From assembly GCA_964530185.1 (NCBI GenBank), contig CAZHBB010000002.1, forward strand, positions 1 through 64,000: 64,000 nt of DNA. The letters are read 5' to 3'. Below the pieces are notes generated by a model. The model saw nothing but the letters and a program-made list of their open reading frames with translations. It was not told the origin of the DNA and ran no database searches. The stretch's first letter is position 1. Each line of letters opens with the position of its first letter. The stretch is from PWVB01 sp964530185. GTDB lineage: Bacteria; Chloroflexota; Anaerolineae; B4-G1; SLSP01. Of this stretch, positions 16,600 through 25,688 are shown one piece after another. The position numbers and the translations under genes are program-made.

Positions 16600-18303
16600 A
16601 TGGTATGTCGACCTTGGCGCATCATGATAGCGGGGTGGGCCCTGTTGCTCTTACTCGTGTCCGTCATCCCGACGGGGAGCGCCCTGGCATCCCCCGCTGT
16701 CCAGAGCTACAGTTTCACCATCCCTGAGATGCTGATGCATGTCTATGTCCAGCCGGACGGCTCGGCCCGCATCGTCTATGACATCACCTTCCAAAATTGG
16801 GGGGACCCCATCGACATCGTCGACATTGGACTCCCCCATGAGGACTACGACATCGCAACGATGCAGGCCTCCATCGATGGACATCCACTGAGCGACATCA
16901 GGCCCTCCACCTACATTGACGTAGGCGTGGAGATCCACCTGGGTTCTTATGCCATCCCCAGCAACGGGGTGGGGACGCTCCACTTCGAGGCCACCATGCC
17001 CGACATGGTCTACGCCGACACCACGAACGAAGCGAATGCCTCGCTGCAGATCACGCCCACGTGGTTCGACAGCGATCTGGTGGTAGGCAGTGGCATCATC
17101 GAGATCCGGGTGACTCTTCTGCCCGACATCCAACTGGATGAAGTCCTCTACCAGGACGAGCCATTTACAGGCAAATACCTTGACGATCAGGGACGCCCCA
17201 TAGTGGTGTGGCGCTTCGAAGATGTCTCTCCCACCAAGTCCTATCGGGTGGGGGTCTCCTTCCCCCGGCGCGGCCTGACCCACGTCGTGGAGGTCACATT
17301 CTGGGACCTGCTCGGGCGCTGGCTGGGCGGCGCCGTCGCAGTCCTCACTGGCGCGCTGGGCGTGTGCCTGCCTATCCTCATCCCCGGCTTTGTCCTCTTC
17401 ATCATGATACGAACCGTGATCCGCGCCAGCAAGCCTCACTACCTGCCCCCTATCGCTCAGGTCGAAGGTGGGGGGATCAAACGGGGCCTGACCGCCCCTG
17501 AAGCCGCGGCGCTGCTGCAGTTGCCGCTCAACAAAGTCCTGGCTCTGGTCATCTTTGGCATGCTGGAGAAAGGGTTGATCCGCCAGACAAAAGCTGATCC
17601 CCTGACCGTCGAAGTGGTCGAGGACTTCCGCACGCGCGGAGTGCCAGGGTTGGATAGCGCCGAGGCGCGCGCAGCCTACCGCCGCAAGAAGGCACAGGAA
17701 AAGGGCACGGTGATCCATCAGTACGAGCAGCCGTTCCTGGACCTCTTCGAGACTCATCCCGGCCTCCCTGTACGTGCTCTGGATGTCGTGAAACCGATGA
17801 AAACGCTGATCGATGGTGTGGCTGAGAAGATGAAGGGGTTCGATCTCTCGGACACGCAGGACTACTACCGCCGCATCATCGACCGGGCCATGGAACAGGC
17901 CAGTTCACTGACCGAGCCTGAGCAACGTCAGGCTTACCTCGACCGCTACCTGCCGTGGATCATGATGCGCCCTGACTACCGACCGATCATGACGGTGGGC
18001 AGCTACAACTACTGGCCGCGATGGGCCCGCCAGGCCTCGACCTCAGGCGGCGGCCTACGAGCCAGCCGCGCCCCCGGCGGGCGCTCAAGCCGCAGCAGCA
18101 CGACGACCTTTGGCGATGTCTCCGCCTCCTTCGCGGGATGGGCTGAGAAGACCATGGGCTCAATGGCCGCGGCCATTATGCCCACCACCCTGAGCAAGCC
18201 TGGCACGGTGACCAGCAGCGGGAGTGGCTATCATAGTAGCAGTTGTGCCTGTGCCTGTGCTGGATGCGCCTGCGCCTGTGCGTGCGCGGGCGGTGGGCGT
18301 TAG
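16600..18303 (+). CDS. DUF2207-like membrane protein with seven-cysteine C-terminal tail (A)
   Basis: 567 residues from ATG 16600, which has GAGAGGGGG before it; an in-frame ATG at 16564 overlaps the previous stop but lacks a ribosome site and gives a poorer signal peptide. Order: signal peptide (1-30), an outside beta-rich domain (35-235), one or two membrane spans (243-275), a winged-helix-like segment with G G G I K R G L T A P E A A (289-302), a helical region with Y L D R Y L P W, a Ser/Gly-rich linker, and the tail CACACAGCACACACAGGGR (549-567). The layout resembles DUF2207 proteins, but I am not sure of the family. With the N-terminus outside, a single span would put the tail in the cytoplasm, within reach of the radical SAM proteins. 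Seven alternating cysteines suggest a modification or metal-binding site. Confidence 0.85.
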   Translation: MVCRPWRIMIAGWALLLLLVSVIPTGSALASPAVQSYSFTIPEMLMHVYVQPDGSARIVYDITFQNWGDPIDIVDIGLPHEDYDIATMQASIDGHPLSDIRPSTYIDVGVEIHLGSYAIPSNGVGTLHFEATMPDMVYADTTNEANASLQITPTWFDSDLVVGSGIIEIRVTLLPDIQLDEVLYQDEPFTGKYLDDQGRPIVVWRFEDVSPTKSYRVGVSFPRRGLTHVVEVTFWDLLGRWLGGAVAVLTGALGVCLPILIPGFVLFIMIRTVIRASKPHYLPPIAQVEGGGIKRGLTAPEAAALLQLPLNKVLALVIFGMLEKGLIRQTKADPLTVEVVEDFRTRGVPGLDSAEARAAYRRKKAQEKGTVIHQYEQPFLDLFETHPGLPVRALDVVKPMKTLIDGVAEKMKGFDLSDTQDYYRRIIDRAMEQASSLTEPEQRQAYLDRYLPWIMMRPDYRPIMTVGSYNYWPRWARQASTSGGGLRASRAPGGRSSRSSTTTFGDVSASFAGWAEKTMGSMAAAIMPTTLSKPGTVTSSGSGYHSSSCACACAGCACACACAGGGR

Positions 18304-18347
18304 CCCACATTGAGACCGCTTGAACTGAGCAGGAGCGAAGGGCCGTG

Positions 18348-20228
18348 ATGAAACGTCTGATGACGCTGATGCTGTTGTGCCTTTTCTTGCTGACGCTGGG
18401 CAGCGCCGTGCCACGTGTACAGGCCCAGAGCTACATCTTCGAGGTGCCCCGGCTGGAGATGCAGGTCTTTGTCCAGCCGGATGCCTCGGTGAAGATCGTG
18501 TACGACATCACGTTCACCAATTTGGGGGACCCCATCGATGTCGTTGACATCGGATTACCCCATGAGAACTACGACATCAGCACTATGCAGGCCTCCCTCG
18601 ACGACGTCGAACTCACTGACATCCGGCCTTCGGCATACATCGACATAGGCGTCGAGGTTCACCTGGACGACCAGGCCATCGAGTGGGGGGAGAAGGGGAC
18701 CCTCCACTTCGAGGCCACGCTGCCCGACATGGTGTATCAGGACACAACCGACAAATCCTATGCCTCGTTACGCATCACGCCGACCTGGTTCGATGAGGAC
18801 CTGGTATCAGCCCCCGGGTACATCGGTGTAGCCATTCATTTACCCGAGGGGGTTGCCCCCGACGAGGTGCGGTATCAGCAGGTGCCGTTTACCACCAAGG
18901 CCATCTACCAGGATCACACCGTCGTCATATGGGAATGGCCCGAGGCCTATCCCACAGAGCCACACATCGTGGGAGTCTCTTTCCCCAAGCGTGTCATGAG
19001 CCACGTCATCAAGATGAGCCTGGGCGATCTCATCGGGCGCTGGCTGGACGAACACCCGGACACCGTAGCGATCCTCGCCGTCCTCAGCGCGGTACTCTTC
19101 AGTGTGCTCTTCTTCAGATTTACCGGGGGCACAGGATGCTCGCTGTTTGCCCTTCTCCTCGTTGGGTTGGTCATCCTCACTATCATCCAACCAGCCCTTC
19201 TGCTTCTCGAGTTCCCACTCCTGGTCATTCTGGTGATCCTCAACGAGATCCACCTGCGGAGGAAGAAGAGATCCTATCTGCCCCCTATCGCACAGACGGA
19301 GGGTGGGGGAATCAAGCGCGGCCTGACCGCGCCCGAGGCCGCCGTCCTGCTTGAGATGCCCCTGAACAAGGTGCTGATGTTGGTGATCTTCGGGCTCCTC
19401 CAGAAGGGCGTCATTGAGATCGTGACCCATGAGCCTCTCACGGTCCGCGTAAGGCCAGCGTTCCGCACCTGGGACAAGCCCGAAAACCGGCGCTCGATCA
19501 AGAAGAGACGGCAGCAGCGACGCCGCGCCGCCCTCGAGCACGGGACCGTCATCCATGACTACGAACATGCCTTCCTCGACCAGCTCGAGCGCCACCCACG
19601 CAAACCCCTGGAGGCCATCAATTTCACCAAAGCTATGGAACGCCTCATCGAGAAGACCGCTCGAAAGATGAAAGGATTCGACCTTTCGGAGACGCAGGAG
19701 TATTATCGTCGGGTCATCACTCGCGCGATGGAACAGGCTCGATCCCTGGGCGAGATCCAGGCGCGTAAGACATACCTGGACAAGTACCTCCCGTGGGTCA
19801 TGATGAACGACGCCTATCCGACCGTTTTAACGCAGGGAGGCCAGGTCTACTGGCCCAGATGGGTCCGGCCCGCCAGCTCGGGTGGGCGTCGGGGATTGGC
19901 GGCACCTGCGACGCGCCCCGCGCAGGGCACTCGCTCCAGTCAGACGACCCTCGGGGATGTCGCTGCCTCCTTCGCTGGCTGGGCAGAGAACACGATGGGG
20001 CGCATGAGCAAGACCATCGTCCCCAGCGCCATGGATATCCCAGGGGTCAAAGGCGGCGTCATCGATCTCAGCGGCCTTGACCGGGCCACAGGCAGTGTTT
20101 TCCAGGCTCTGGCCAGCTCATCTGGAGGCAGTAGTAGCAGCAGCAGAAGTAGCAGTGGGCGGAGCAGTTGTGCCTGCGCCTGCGCCGGATGCGCCTGTGC
20201 CTGTGCCTGCGCCGGTGGGGGGCGATAG
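18348..20228 (+). CDS. DUF2207-like membrane protein with seven-cysteine C-terminal tail (B)
   Basis: 626 residues, tandem paralogue of the gene before it. GTG at 18345 is an equally possible start; AGGAG and GAAGGG lie just upstream. It has a signal peptide (about 1-26), the same outside domain ('Q P D A S V K I V Y D I T F', 'V D I G L P H E N Y D I'), a longer hydrophobic block with two or three spans (about residues 240-305), G G G I K R G L T A P E A A, Y L D K Y L P W and a Ser-rich linker. The last 19 residues are identical to protein A, including all seven cysteines, although 9 of the last 20 codons differ silently. Elsewhere the two proteins have drifted considerably. The tail is thus the most conserved part and probably the functional target of the cassette. 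Confidence 0.85.
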   Translation: MKRLMTLMLLCLFLLTLGSAVPRVQAQSYIFEVPRLEMQVFVQPDASVKIVYDITFTNLGDPIDVVDIGLPHENYDISTMQASLDDVELTDIRPSAYIDIGVEVHLDDQAIEWGEKGTLHFEATLPDMVYQDTTDKSYASLRITPTWFDEDLVSAPGYIGVAIHLPEGVAPDEVRYQQVPFTTKAIYQDHTVVIWEWPEAYPTEPHIVGVSFPKRVMSHVIKMSLGDLIGRWLDEHPDTVAILAVLSAVLFSVLFFRFTGGTGCSLFALLLVGLVILTIIQPALLLLEFPLLVILVILNEIHLRRKKRSYLPPIAQTEGGGIKRGLTAPEAAVLLEMPLNKVLMLVIFGLLQKGVIEIVTHEPLTVRVRPAFRTWDKPENRRSIKKRRQQRRRAALEHGTVIHDYEHAFLDQLERHPRKPLEAINFTKAMERLIEKTARKMKGFDLSETQEYYRRVITRAMEQARSLGEIQARKTYLDKYLPWVMMNDAYPTVLTQGGQVYWPRWVRPASSGGRRGLAAPATRPAQGTRSSQTTLGDVAASFAGWAENTMGRMSKTIVPSAMDIPGVKGGVIDLSGLDRATGSVFQALASSSGGSSSSSRSSSGRSSCACACAGCACACACAGGGR

Positions 20229-20231
20229 TGC

Positions 20232-20990
20232 ATGCCCATGCCGGTTCTCCAGGACCAGGCCGCACTCCCTGAGCCTCAACACCTGATCATGCAGGCGCGC
20301 TGGTTGGCCCCGGCGCGGGCGCGCCTGTTGCGACGGGTCCACGTTGCACGTCGACAGTGCATCCTCGATCTGGGATCGGGGTATGGCAGCGTGACCCCAG
20401 AACTGGTCCGTCGCGGAGGAGGCACCGTAATCGCGCTAGAGCGGCAATGGAACGCACTACAAGCCTTGCCCGATCGCTTCAGCGGCGCGTACCGGACCGT
20501 CGGCGACGCGGTGTCGCTCCCTTTCGGCGAAGCCACCTTCGACCTGATCTTTACCCAACTCACCCTGCTGTGGATCTCCCCTCTTCCGAAGGCGATCCAG
20601 GAGATCGAACGTGTGCTGCAACCAGGTGGGGCTCTGGTGGCACTGGAGCCCGACTACGGGGGGATGATCGAATATCCCCCCGAGATCGCCTGCGGGGCAC
20701 TATGGGTGAAGGGGCTGGAGCGGGCTGGCGCTGACCCTCTAGTGGGACGCAAACTGCCGGGCTTGCTGGCGGCTCAGGGCTTCCGCGTCCGCGTCTCCCT
20801 GTTCAACACCATGACGCCGCCCGAGCCCACTCGATTCGACCTGCTGGCCGGATTGCCCCTCACCGGTGAGGAACGCCACACGTTGAAAAGGATCAGAGAA
20901 AGGGCCCAGGCGCTCTCCGGCCCGTGGGCCCAGATCGCACACCTCCCCTTCGTTCTGGTCACCGCCATCAAAGAGAAAGGGCATCCCTAG
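20232..20990 (+). CDS. Class I SAM-dependent methyltransferase
   Basis: 252 residues. Motif I is C I L D L G S G Y G (43-52), the acidic end of beta2 is in V I A L E R, motif II is G D A V S L P F G E A T F D L I F, and motif III is V L Q P G G A L V A L E P D Y. This is the UbiE/BioC-like fold with no C-terminal domain that would reveal the substrate. It starts 3 bases after the stop of cysteine-tail protein B and ends overlapping the convergent gene at 20987 by 4 bases. By position it is the last member of the cassette, and could methylate a product of it, but it may only be carried along. Confidence 0.88.
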   Translation: MPMPVLQDQAALPEPQHLIMQARWLAPARARLLRRVHVARRQCILDLGSGYGSVTPELVRRGGGTVIALERQWNALQALPDRFSGAYRTVGDAVSLPFGEATFDLIFTQLTLLWISPLPKAIQEIERVLQPGGALVALEPDYGGMIEYPPEIACGALWVKGLERAGADPLVGRKLPGLLAAQGFRVRVSLFNTMTPPEPTRFDLLAGLPLTGEERHTLKRIRERAQALSGPWAQIAHLPFVLVTAIKEKGHP

Positions 20991-21904
20991 GCAGCCGCCT
21001 GCTCGGCACCGGCGGCTTGATGTTCCGTCTCAAGAAGCGTCTTCAAGGCCGTGATCGCCACTTCGAGCATCTGATCATCGGGCTCCCGCGTGGTCAGATC
21101 CTGCAACGCCAGATTAGGCGCAATGAGCCAGCGAATCCAGGGGTGTTCCTGGTTCCGGGCAGTAAAACGCAGGATCTCATACGAGATACCGGCGATCACC
21201 GGCAAGAGGACCAGACGGGTCAAAAGCCGCACGACGAGCGTCGGCCGGCCCAGCGGAGAGAGCACCAGGACCGAGACAAGGACCACAGTGAGCAGAAAGG
21301 CCGTCCCACAGCGAGCGTGACGTCGCGAGTAGGGGCGCACCCCCTCTACCGTCAGTGGAGCCCCATCCTCATACGCATTGATTGTCTTGTGCTCCGCCCC
21401 ATGATAGGCAAAGACGCGTCGAATCTCCTCGGCACGCCCAACCGCAGCGATGTAGCCGATCAGCAGCGCCAGCCGGATCATCCCCTCCAGCAAGTTGAAC
21501 GTCCACGCGTTATGCGCCACCACCAACCCTGCCACCCAAGAGGGAAGCAGCATGAAGAGCCCAACGCCCAGGAGCAAAGATAGAGCGCCGGTGAGCAACC
21601 CCATCCCACCCGACATGGAGAAGTCCGGGTCCTCCTCCTGAGCCGCGACCTCTGCAGAGAAGAAAAGGGCTCGCATACCGAGGCCCAACGAGTCCCAGAG
21701 CAGTGGAATCCCACGCAAAAAGGGTATTTTTGTGAACACACCCCGGTAGAGTCCACTGAGTGGCTCTTCCCGCACCAGGATCTCACCATCTGGACGCCGC
21801 ACCGCGATGGCCGCCCGATAGCGTCCACGCATCAGCACCCCTTCAATCAGAGCCTGACCCCCATACGTCTCTCCCAGAGGCCTGCGGTTGTCTTCTTGTT
21901 CCAT
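20987..21904 (-). CDS. DUF1385 (YqhQ-like) membrane protein
   Basis: 305 residues. It begins with Y G G Q A L I E G V L M R G and continues with 'G L Y R G V F T K I P F L R G I P L L', then several membrane spans and the conserved Y H G A E H K T I N A Y E motif, P Y S R R H A R C G T A F L and the C-terminal 'A P N L A L Q D L T T R E P D D Q M L E V A I'. These are the family signatures of YqhQ/DUF1385, whose role is unknown. It is often found near rpmE and prfA in Firmicutes, but not here. AGGAGGGAC precedes the ATG. Convergent with the methyltransferase. Confidence 0.92.
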   Translation of the reverse strand: MEQEDNRRPLGETYGGQALIEGVLMRGRYRAAIAVRRPDGEILVREEPLSGLYRGVFTKIPFLRGIPLLWDSLGLGMRALFFSAEVAAQEEDPDFSMSGGMGLLTGALSLLLGVGLFMLLPSWVAGLVVAHNAWTFNLLEGMIRLALLIGYIAAVGRAEEIRRVFAYHGAEHKTINAYEDGAPLTVEGVRPYSRRHARCGTAFLLTVVLVSVLVLSPLGRPTLVVRLLTRLVLLPVIAGISYEILRFTARNQEHPWIRWLIAPNLALQDLTTREPDDQMLEVAITALKTLLETEHQAAGAEQAAA

Positions 21905-21942
21905 GTCCCTCCTGGCTGTTGGCTGTCCTTACATAACCCACA

Positions 21943-22803
21943 TCATGCAGTTGCCTGACGAGCCACGGCCCACGCGCCCATCAGCGCCCGGCGGCCCAAG
22001 ACCTTCGCCATCGCCAGGCGATATTCAACACTTCCACGGAAGTCGGCAACAGGCTGAAGATCAGGGCCGATTTGATCCAACACGTGCACCACGCGTTCTT
22101 CAGTCAGTTCCTGTCCCTCCAACATGTGCTCCACCTTGTGGAGGCGTGTTGGCGTGGCATCCGCCCCACCGACGGCCAGACGGACCGTGACTGGCAGTCC
22201 CTCATCCAGCGCGATGTAGGCTGCCGCACACACGATAGGTTTGTCCTTTGGTGAGCGCCCCACCACCTCGAAGGCGGCGCCGCTGCGCACCGGCGGACGC
22301 ACAAGGTGCAACTCCAGCAGCAGGGCCCGCGTCGCCACCAGCCGATCGCGATAGGCAACAAAGCTCTCAAAGGGAGCATGGTGGATCACCGGATCCGCAT
22401 AATAAAGCTCTGCCTCCAGCGCCAGCAGGGCTGTCGTCAAAGGATCGGCCGGCCCCGCGGTGATGAGTGTGCCACCCAACGTCCCCTGTTCACGTAAATT
22501 GCGCGATTGTTGGTAACCCAGGGCTCGCTTGAGCAGCCCACCAGCTAGCGCACTCGTATCTGGGTGATCTATCAGATCCTGCAGCCGAGCCATAGTCCCC
22601 ACATGGACCTCGTCCACATCCGAGGCAATAAACTCCAGCCCCAGCCCCTGCAAATCCACCACCATCTCCAGTGAGGGATCCCCGTGGGCGACGATCCAAC
22701 TACCTCCCGCCAGATAGGCCGCGTTGACATTGGACTGCACCAGCGCTACCGCTTCGTCGATCGATGTCGGACGCTGATACTGCTTCACCCCTCGCAATTT
22801 CAT
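21943..22803 (-). CDS. FAD-binding (medium) subunit of a xanthine dehydrogenase/CO dehydrogenase-type enzyme
   Basis: 286 residues. The N-terminal FAD domain shows Y Q R P T S I D E A V A L, A Y L A G G S W, and N L R E Q G T L G G T L I T A G P A D P (the family has T x G G N L/I); a C-terminal domain resembling CO_deh_flav_C follows. These subunits pass electrons from the iron-sulfur subunit to FAD in molybdenum hydroxylases. The large molybdenum and small 2Fe-2S subunits are not in the window. A purine-type ABC importer lies upstream, which fits xanthine or purine use, but a link is only inferred. GGGAGG precedes the ATG. Confidence 0.85.
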   Translation of the reverse strand: MKLRGVKQYQRPTSIDEAVALVQSNVNAAYLAGGSWIVAHGDPSLEMVVDLQGLGLEFIASDVDEVHVGTMARLQDLIDHPDTSALAGGLLKRALGYQQSRNLREQGTLGGTLITAGPADPLTTALLALEAELYYADPVIHHAPFESFVAYRDRLVATRALLLELHLVRPPVRSGAAFEVVGRSPKDKPIVCAAAYIALDEGLPVTVRLAVGGADATPTRLHKVEHMLEGQELTEERVVHVLDQIGPDLQPVADFRGSVEYRLAMAKVLGRRALMGAWAVARQATA

Positions 22804-22940
22804 ACCTGCCTCCCATTGCCGCTCACTCTGCCCCCCTTGTCATCCTATACCTTCCTGGAGACGAGGCCAATCAATCCTTCCCCTCTCCGCGCAAGTGGAG
22901 AATGACAGGGGGCAAGATCCCTCTCAGGACAAACACAAAT

Positions 22941-22976
22941 CACAGCCAGCGCTGTGTCGCCGTGAAACTGACTTGA
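22941..22976. repeat. 36-base dispersed repeat, copy 2
   Basis: Matches the element at 10404-10439 in 28 of 36 positions, with conserved ends CACAGCCA and GTGAAnCTGACTTGA. Lies between the FAD-subunit gene and the thioesterase gene. Confidence 0.5.
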
Positions 22977-23067
22977 CGGGGGGGCCTACGACCGGGTACG
23001 GTCAAGGTATTCCCGCTCCGACGGTGACTTGCTACGTGAACAACTCCCCTCGGCCAGATGAGAATCC

Positions 23068-23562
23068 TCACTCCTCCACTCGCCAGTACTGGCGCTCCTC
23101 CTCCCACCCTGGCAGAGTTCCCTCAGGGGGGTGAACGACGACAGCACGGCACTCCGCGGTGACCGTCCCGTCTTCCAGTTCGATGCGCCCCGCGACCTCC
23201 GCCGAGCGCCGACGGCGACTGACCACCCAACCCAGGGCACGTAACGGCGTCTCGGTAGGTGTCGGACGTCGGTAGCGCACCTCAAGCTTGGCTGTGACCC
23301 AGAACGGATCTCCGTCTGTCGCCATCATCACAGCGCGGCCCGAGACCTCGTCCAGGATCGAGGCCAGGACACCCCCGTGGACAATACCGGGGTAGCCCTG
23401 ATACTCCTCTCGAATGACCAAGGGTACCACCACCTGCTGGGCCTCGGGATCCTCATAGAAATGGACATGCAGACCGACAGGGTTCTCCCGACCGCAGACG
23501 AAGCACATACGCGAGGTCGGCTGCGGCCGCCAGTTCGGAGAGACATCACGCTTTTCTACCAT
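23068..23562 (-). CDS. PaaI/YbgC-like hotdog thioesterase
   Basis: 164 residues. An N-terminal C F V C G R E N P V G L (residues 20-31) precedes the hotdog fold, which has the catalytic helix signature G I V H G G V L A S I L D E V S G. The ending 'Y R R P T P T E T P L' is usual in this group. It is a likely acyl-CoA thioesterase of unknown acyl specificity. AGGAG precedes the ATG. It follows the ABC importer permease by 55 bases and may be transcribed with it. Confidence 0.87.
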   Translation of the reverse strand: MVEKRDVSPNWRPQPTSRMCFVCGRENPVGLHVHFYEDPEAQQVVVPLVIREEYQGYPGIVHGGVLASILDEVSGRAVMMATDGDPFWVTAKLEVRYRRPTPTETPLRALGWVVSRRRRSAEVAGRIELEDGTVTAECRAVVVHPPEGTLPGWEEERQYWRVEE

Positions 23563-23617
23563 CCAACACTCCTACAAACCCCAGAATCTCCAGCCAACAA
23601 CTCCTCAAGAAGAAGCG

Positions 23618-24580
23618 CTACTTCTCCTCGCGCATGTACGGCCGCCCCAGAGCAGCCGGTGCACCCACGCGATGGCTCAGCGCTTCCCACCATGTCATAA
23701 TCACCAACACAACGATCGTCGCCAGATAGGGCAACATGTTAAGGTAAGCCGAGGGGATCGTGGTCCCACTGGCCTGGAGTCGGAACTGTACAGCGTTGAT
23801 CCCACCAAACAGGATCGCGCCGAAGACTGCCCGTAGTGGATTCCACATTGCGAAGATCACTAACGCAATCACGATCCACCCACGGCCGCCAGTGATATTC
23901 TCCGCCCACCCGGGAGCGTAGGCAAGAGAGAGATGAGCCCCCCCTAACCCCACGAGCACTCCTCCGAGTAACGTGTACAGGTAACGGATACGAATGACAT
24001 TAATACCCATCGCATCGGCGGTCTGGGGGTCCTCTCCCACCGCGCGCAGGTTCAGGCCATTGCGCGTGCGATACAGATAGGCCCAGGCCAGCGGCACCAA
24101 CACGAAGAGCGCATAGGTCAGGATGTCCTGGCGAAACAGGGCTCCCACCAGTGGGATCGAACTCATCCCAGGCAGCTCAAGGGGATGAAACCGGGGACCG
24201 ATGAGGCCCACCAGGCTGCGGTTATTCGACTCCGGCCCCAAACGCTCACCCAGAAAGCTCGCCAGCCCTGTACCAAAGAGCGTAATGCTCAGACCACTCA
24301 CCACCTGATTGGCCCGCATGGTCACTGTAAGGAATGCGTGAATGAGCGCCAACGTTCCCCCCGTGAGTCCAGCGGTGAACAACGCCAGCCAGAGGTTCTC
24401 ACTATAATAGGCTACTGCAAAAGCGACCACCGCGCTGCAGAGCATCATACCCTCAACCCCCAGGTTGAGGATGCCCGTACGCTCGGTGTAGATCTCGCCG
24501 ATGGTGCCATAGATGAGCGAGGTCCCTGCCCGCAACGTGATCGTCAGAATGGAACCCAGAAAGACCAGGATCTCAACCAT
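23618..24580 (-). CDS. nupQ: ABC transporter permease, NupQ-like
   Basis: 320 residues with about eight spans. The motifs G E I Y T E R T G I L N L G V E G M M L, Q V V S G L S I T L F G T G L and G L N L R A V G E D P Q T A D A M G I N are typical of the second permease of BMP-type nucleoside importers (BPD_transp_2 family). It overlaps the NupP-like gene by 8 bases. With that protein it forms the membrane channel. Confidence 0.9.
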   Translation of the reverse strand: MVEILVFLGSILTITLRAGTSLIYGTIGEIYTERTGILNLGVEGMMLCSAVVAFAVAYYSENLWLALFTAGLTGGTLALIHAFLTVTMRANQVVSGLSITLFGTGLASFLGERLGPESNNRSLVGLIGPRFHPLELPGMSSIPLVGALFRQDILTYALFVLVPLAWAYLYRTRNGLNLRAVGEDPQTADAMGINVIRIRYLYTLLGGVLVGLGGAHLSLAYAPGWAENITGGRGWIVIALVIFAMWNPLRAVFGAILFGGINAVQFRLQASGTTIPSAYLNMLPYLATIVVLVIMTWWEALSHRVGAPAALGRPYMREEK

Positions 24581-25688
24581 GGATCACAGCCTCATCTTCA
24601 TCAGGATCAAGCCCGTGCGAGGGTTTAACCACCTCTAAGGCATACTCTCGGAAGATACTCCCCGCCAGCAGAGGGATCAGTAACATCCCCTGGAGAACCA
24701 GGCCAACCGACGCCGGCAGGCGCATCTTCATCTGGATCTGATCTCCGCCCACCAGCAACGCCGCCATCACGAAAGCCACAAAGACCACCCCCAGCGGGTT
24801 GAGTTGAGCCATCCAGGCGATGATAATGGCGGTATATCCATAGCCTACCGAGATGCCCTGCTGTAGGCGATGGGCCAGCCCCAACACCTCACTTGCCCCG
24901 GCCAGTCCACTCAGCGCCCCAGAGATGAGCAACGTCATTACGATATGGCGGCCAATATTGATGCCCAGATAACGCGCCGCCGTCGGACTGGACCCAATGA
25001 TCTTCAGCTCGAATCCCCAGCGCGTGTAGCGAAAGGCCAGCCAGAGAACCACGGCCAGAGCCAGCCCGATCAGCAAGCCAGCGTGGGCGCGGCCAAAGAG
25101 CCGCGGTAACCACGCTACCTGAGGGATACGCTCGGTGCCCGAATTGTAGCCCTCGGCCCGCCAGGCCACATAGTAGAGATGCTCCGAGTAGAGCACCGCC
25201 ACGTAGTTGAGCATCAGGGTGGTCAACGTCTCATCGACGTTGAGCGTGGCCTTCAGGATGGCAGGGCCGCCAGCCCACAACGCGCCCGCCAGACATCCCG
25301 CCACGATCGCCAGGGGCAGCAGCGTCCATCCGGGCAGATCACGCGCCCAATACAGCGTGACGCCTGTGGCTGCCACAGCGCCCATGGTGAGTTGCCCCTC
25401 CGCCCCGATGTTCCAAAACCGCATCTTGAACGCCAGTGTCACGCCCAAGGCGGTCAACAACAGGGGGATCGTCTTCACCAGCACCTCACTCAAGCCGTAG
25501 ATTGAGCCGAAGGCCCCACCAAACATGGCAGCGTAGGTCACCCATGGGTTGGCCCCAGAGACGGCCAACAGAATAGCGCCAAAGAGCAACGCTACCACAA
25601 AGGAGATCATGGGGACGAGCACAGCAGCACGGCGTGAGATGCTCTCGCGTTTCCTCAGGATCAGCTTCATCGGTAGGACCAGCTTCAT
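24573..25688 (-). CDS. nupP: ABC transporter permease, NupP-like
   Basis: 371 residues, about nine spans. The key sequence is K M R F W N I G A E G Q L T M G A V, and the loop F E L K I I G S S P T A A R Y L G I N corresponds to the coupling helix to the ATPase. Belongs to BPD_transp_2, first permease of NupOPQ-type importers. The start overlaps the ATPase stop by 4 bases. Confidence 0.9.
   Translation of the reverse strand: MKLVLPMKLILRKRESISRRAAVLVPMISFVVALLFGAILLAVSGANPWVTYAAMFGGAFGSIYGLSEVLVKTIPLLLTALGVTLAFKMRFWNIGAEGQLTMGAVAATGVTLYWARDLPGWTLLPLAIVAGCLAGALWAGGPAILKATLNVDETLTTLMLNYVAVLYSEHLYYVAWRAEGYNSGTERIPQVAWLPRLFGRAHAGLLIGLALAVVLWLAFRYTRWGFELKIIGSSPTAARYLGINIGRHIVMTLLISGALSGLAGASEVLGLAHRLQQGISVGYGYTAIIIAWMAQLNPLGVVFVAFVMAALLVGGDQIQMKMRLPASVGLVLQGMLLIPLLAGSIFREYALEVVKPSHGLDPDEDEAVIHG

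Noticed and set aside
16651..17757. 368-codon minus-strand frame across cysteine-tail protein A
   Set aside because: Antisense shadow; the plus-strand protein has a signal peptide and a paralogue, the minus frame does not.
18241..18300. Cysteine tail as a chance product of a simple DNA repeat
   Set aside because: The DNA is TGY-GCN-like and could be slippage, but the two copies differ at nine third positions with the same protein sequence, which a fresh slippage event would not give.
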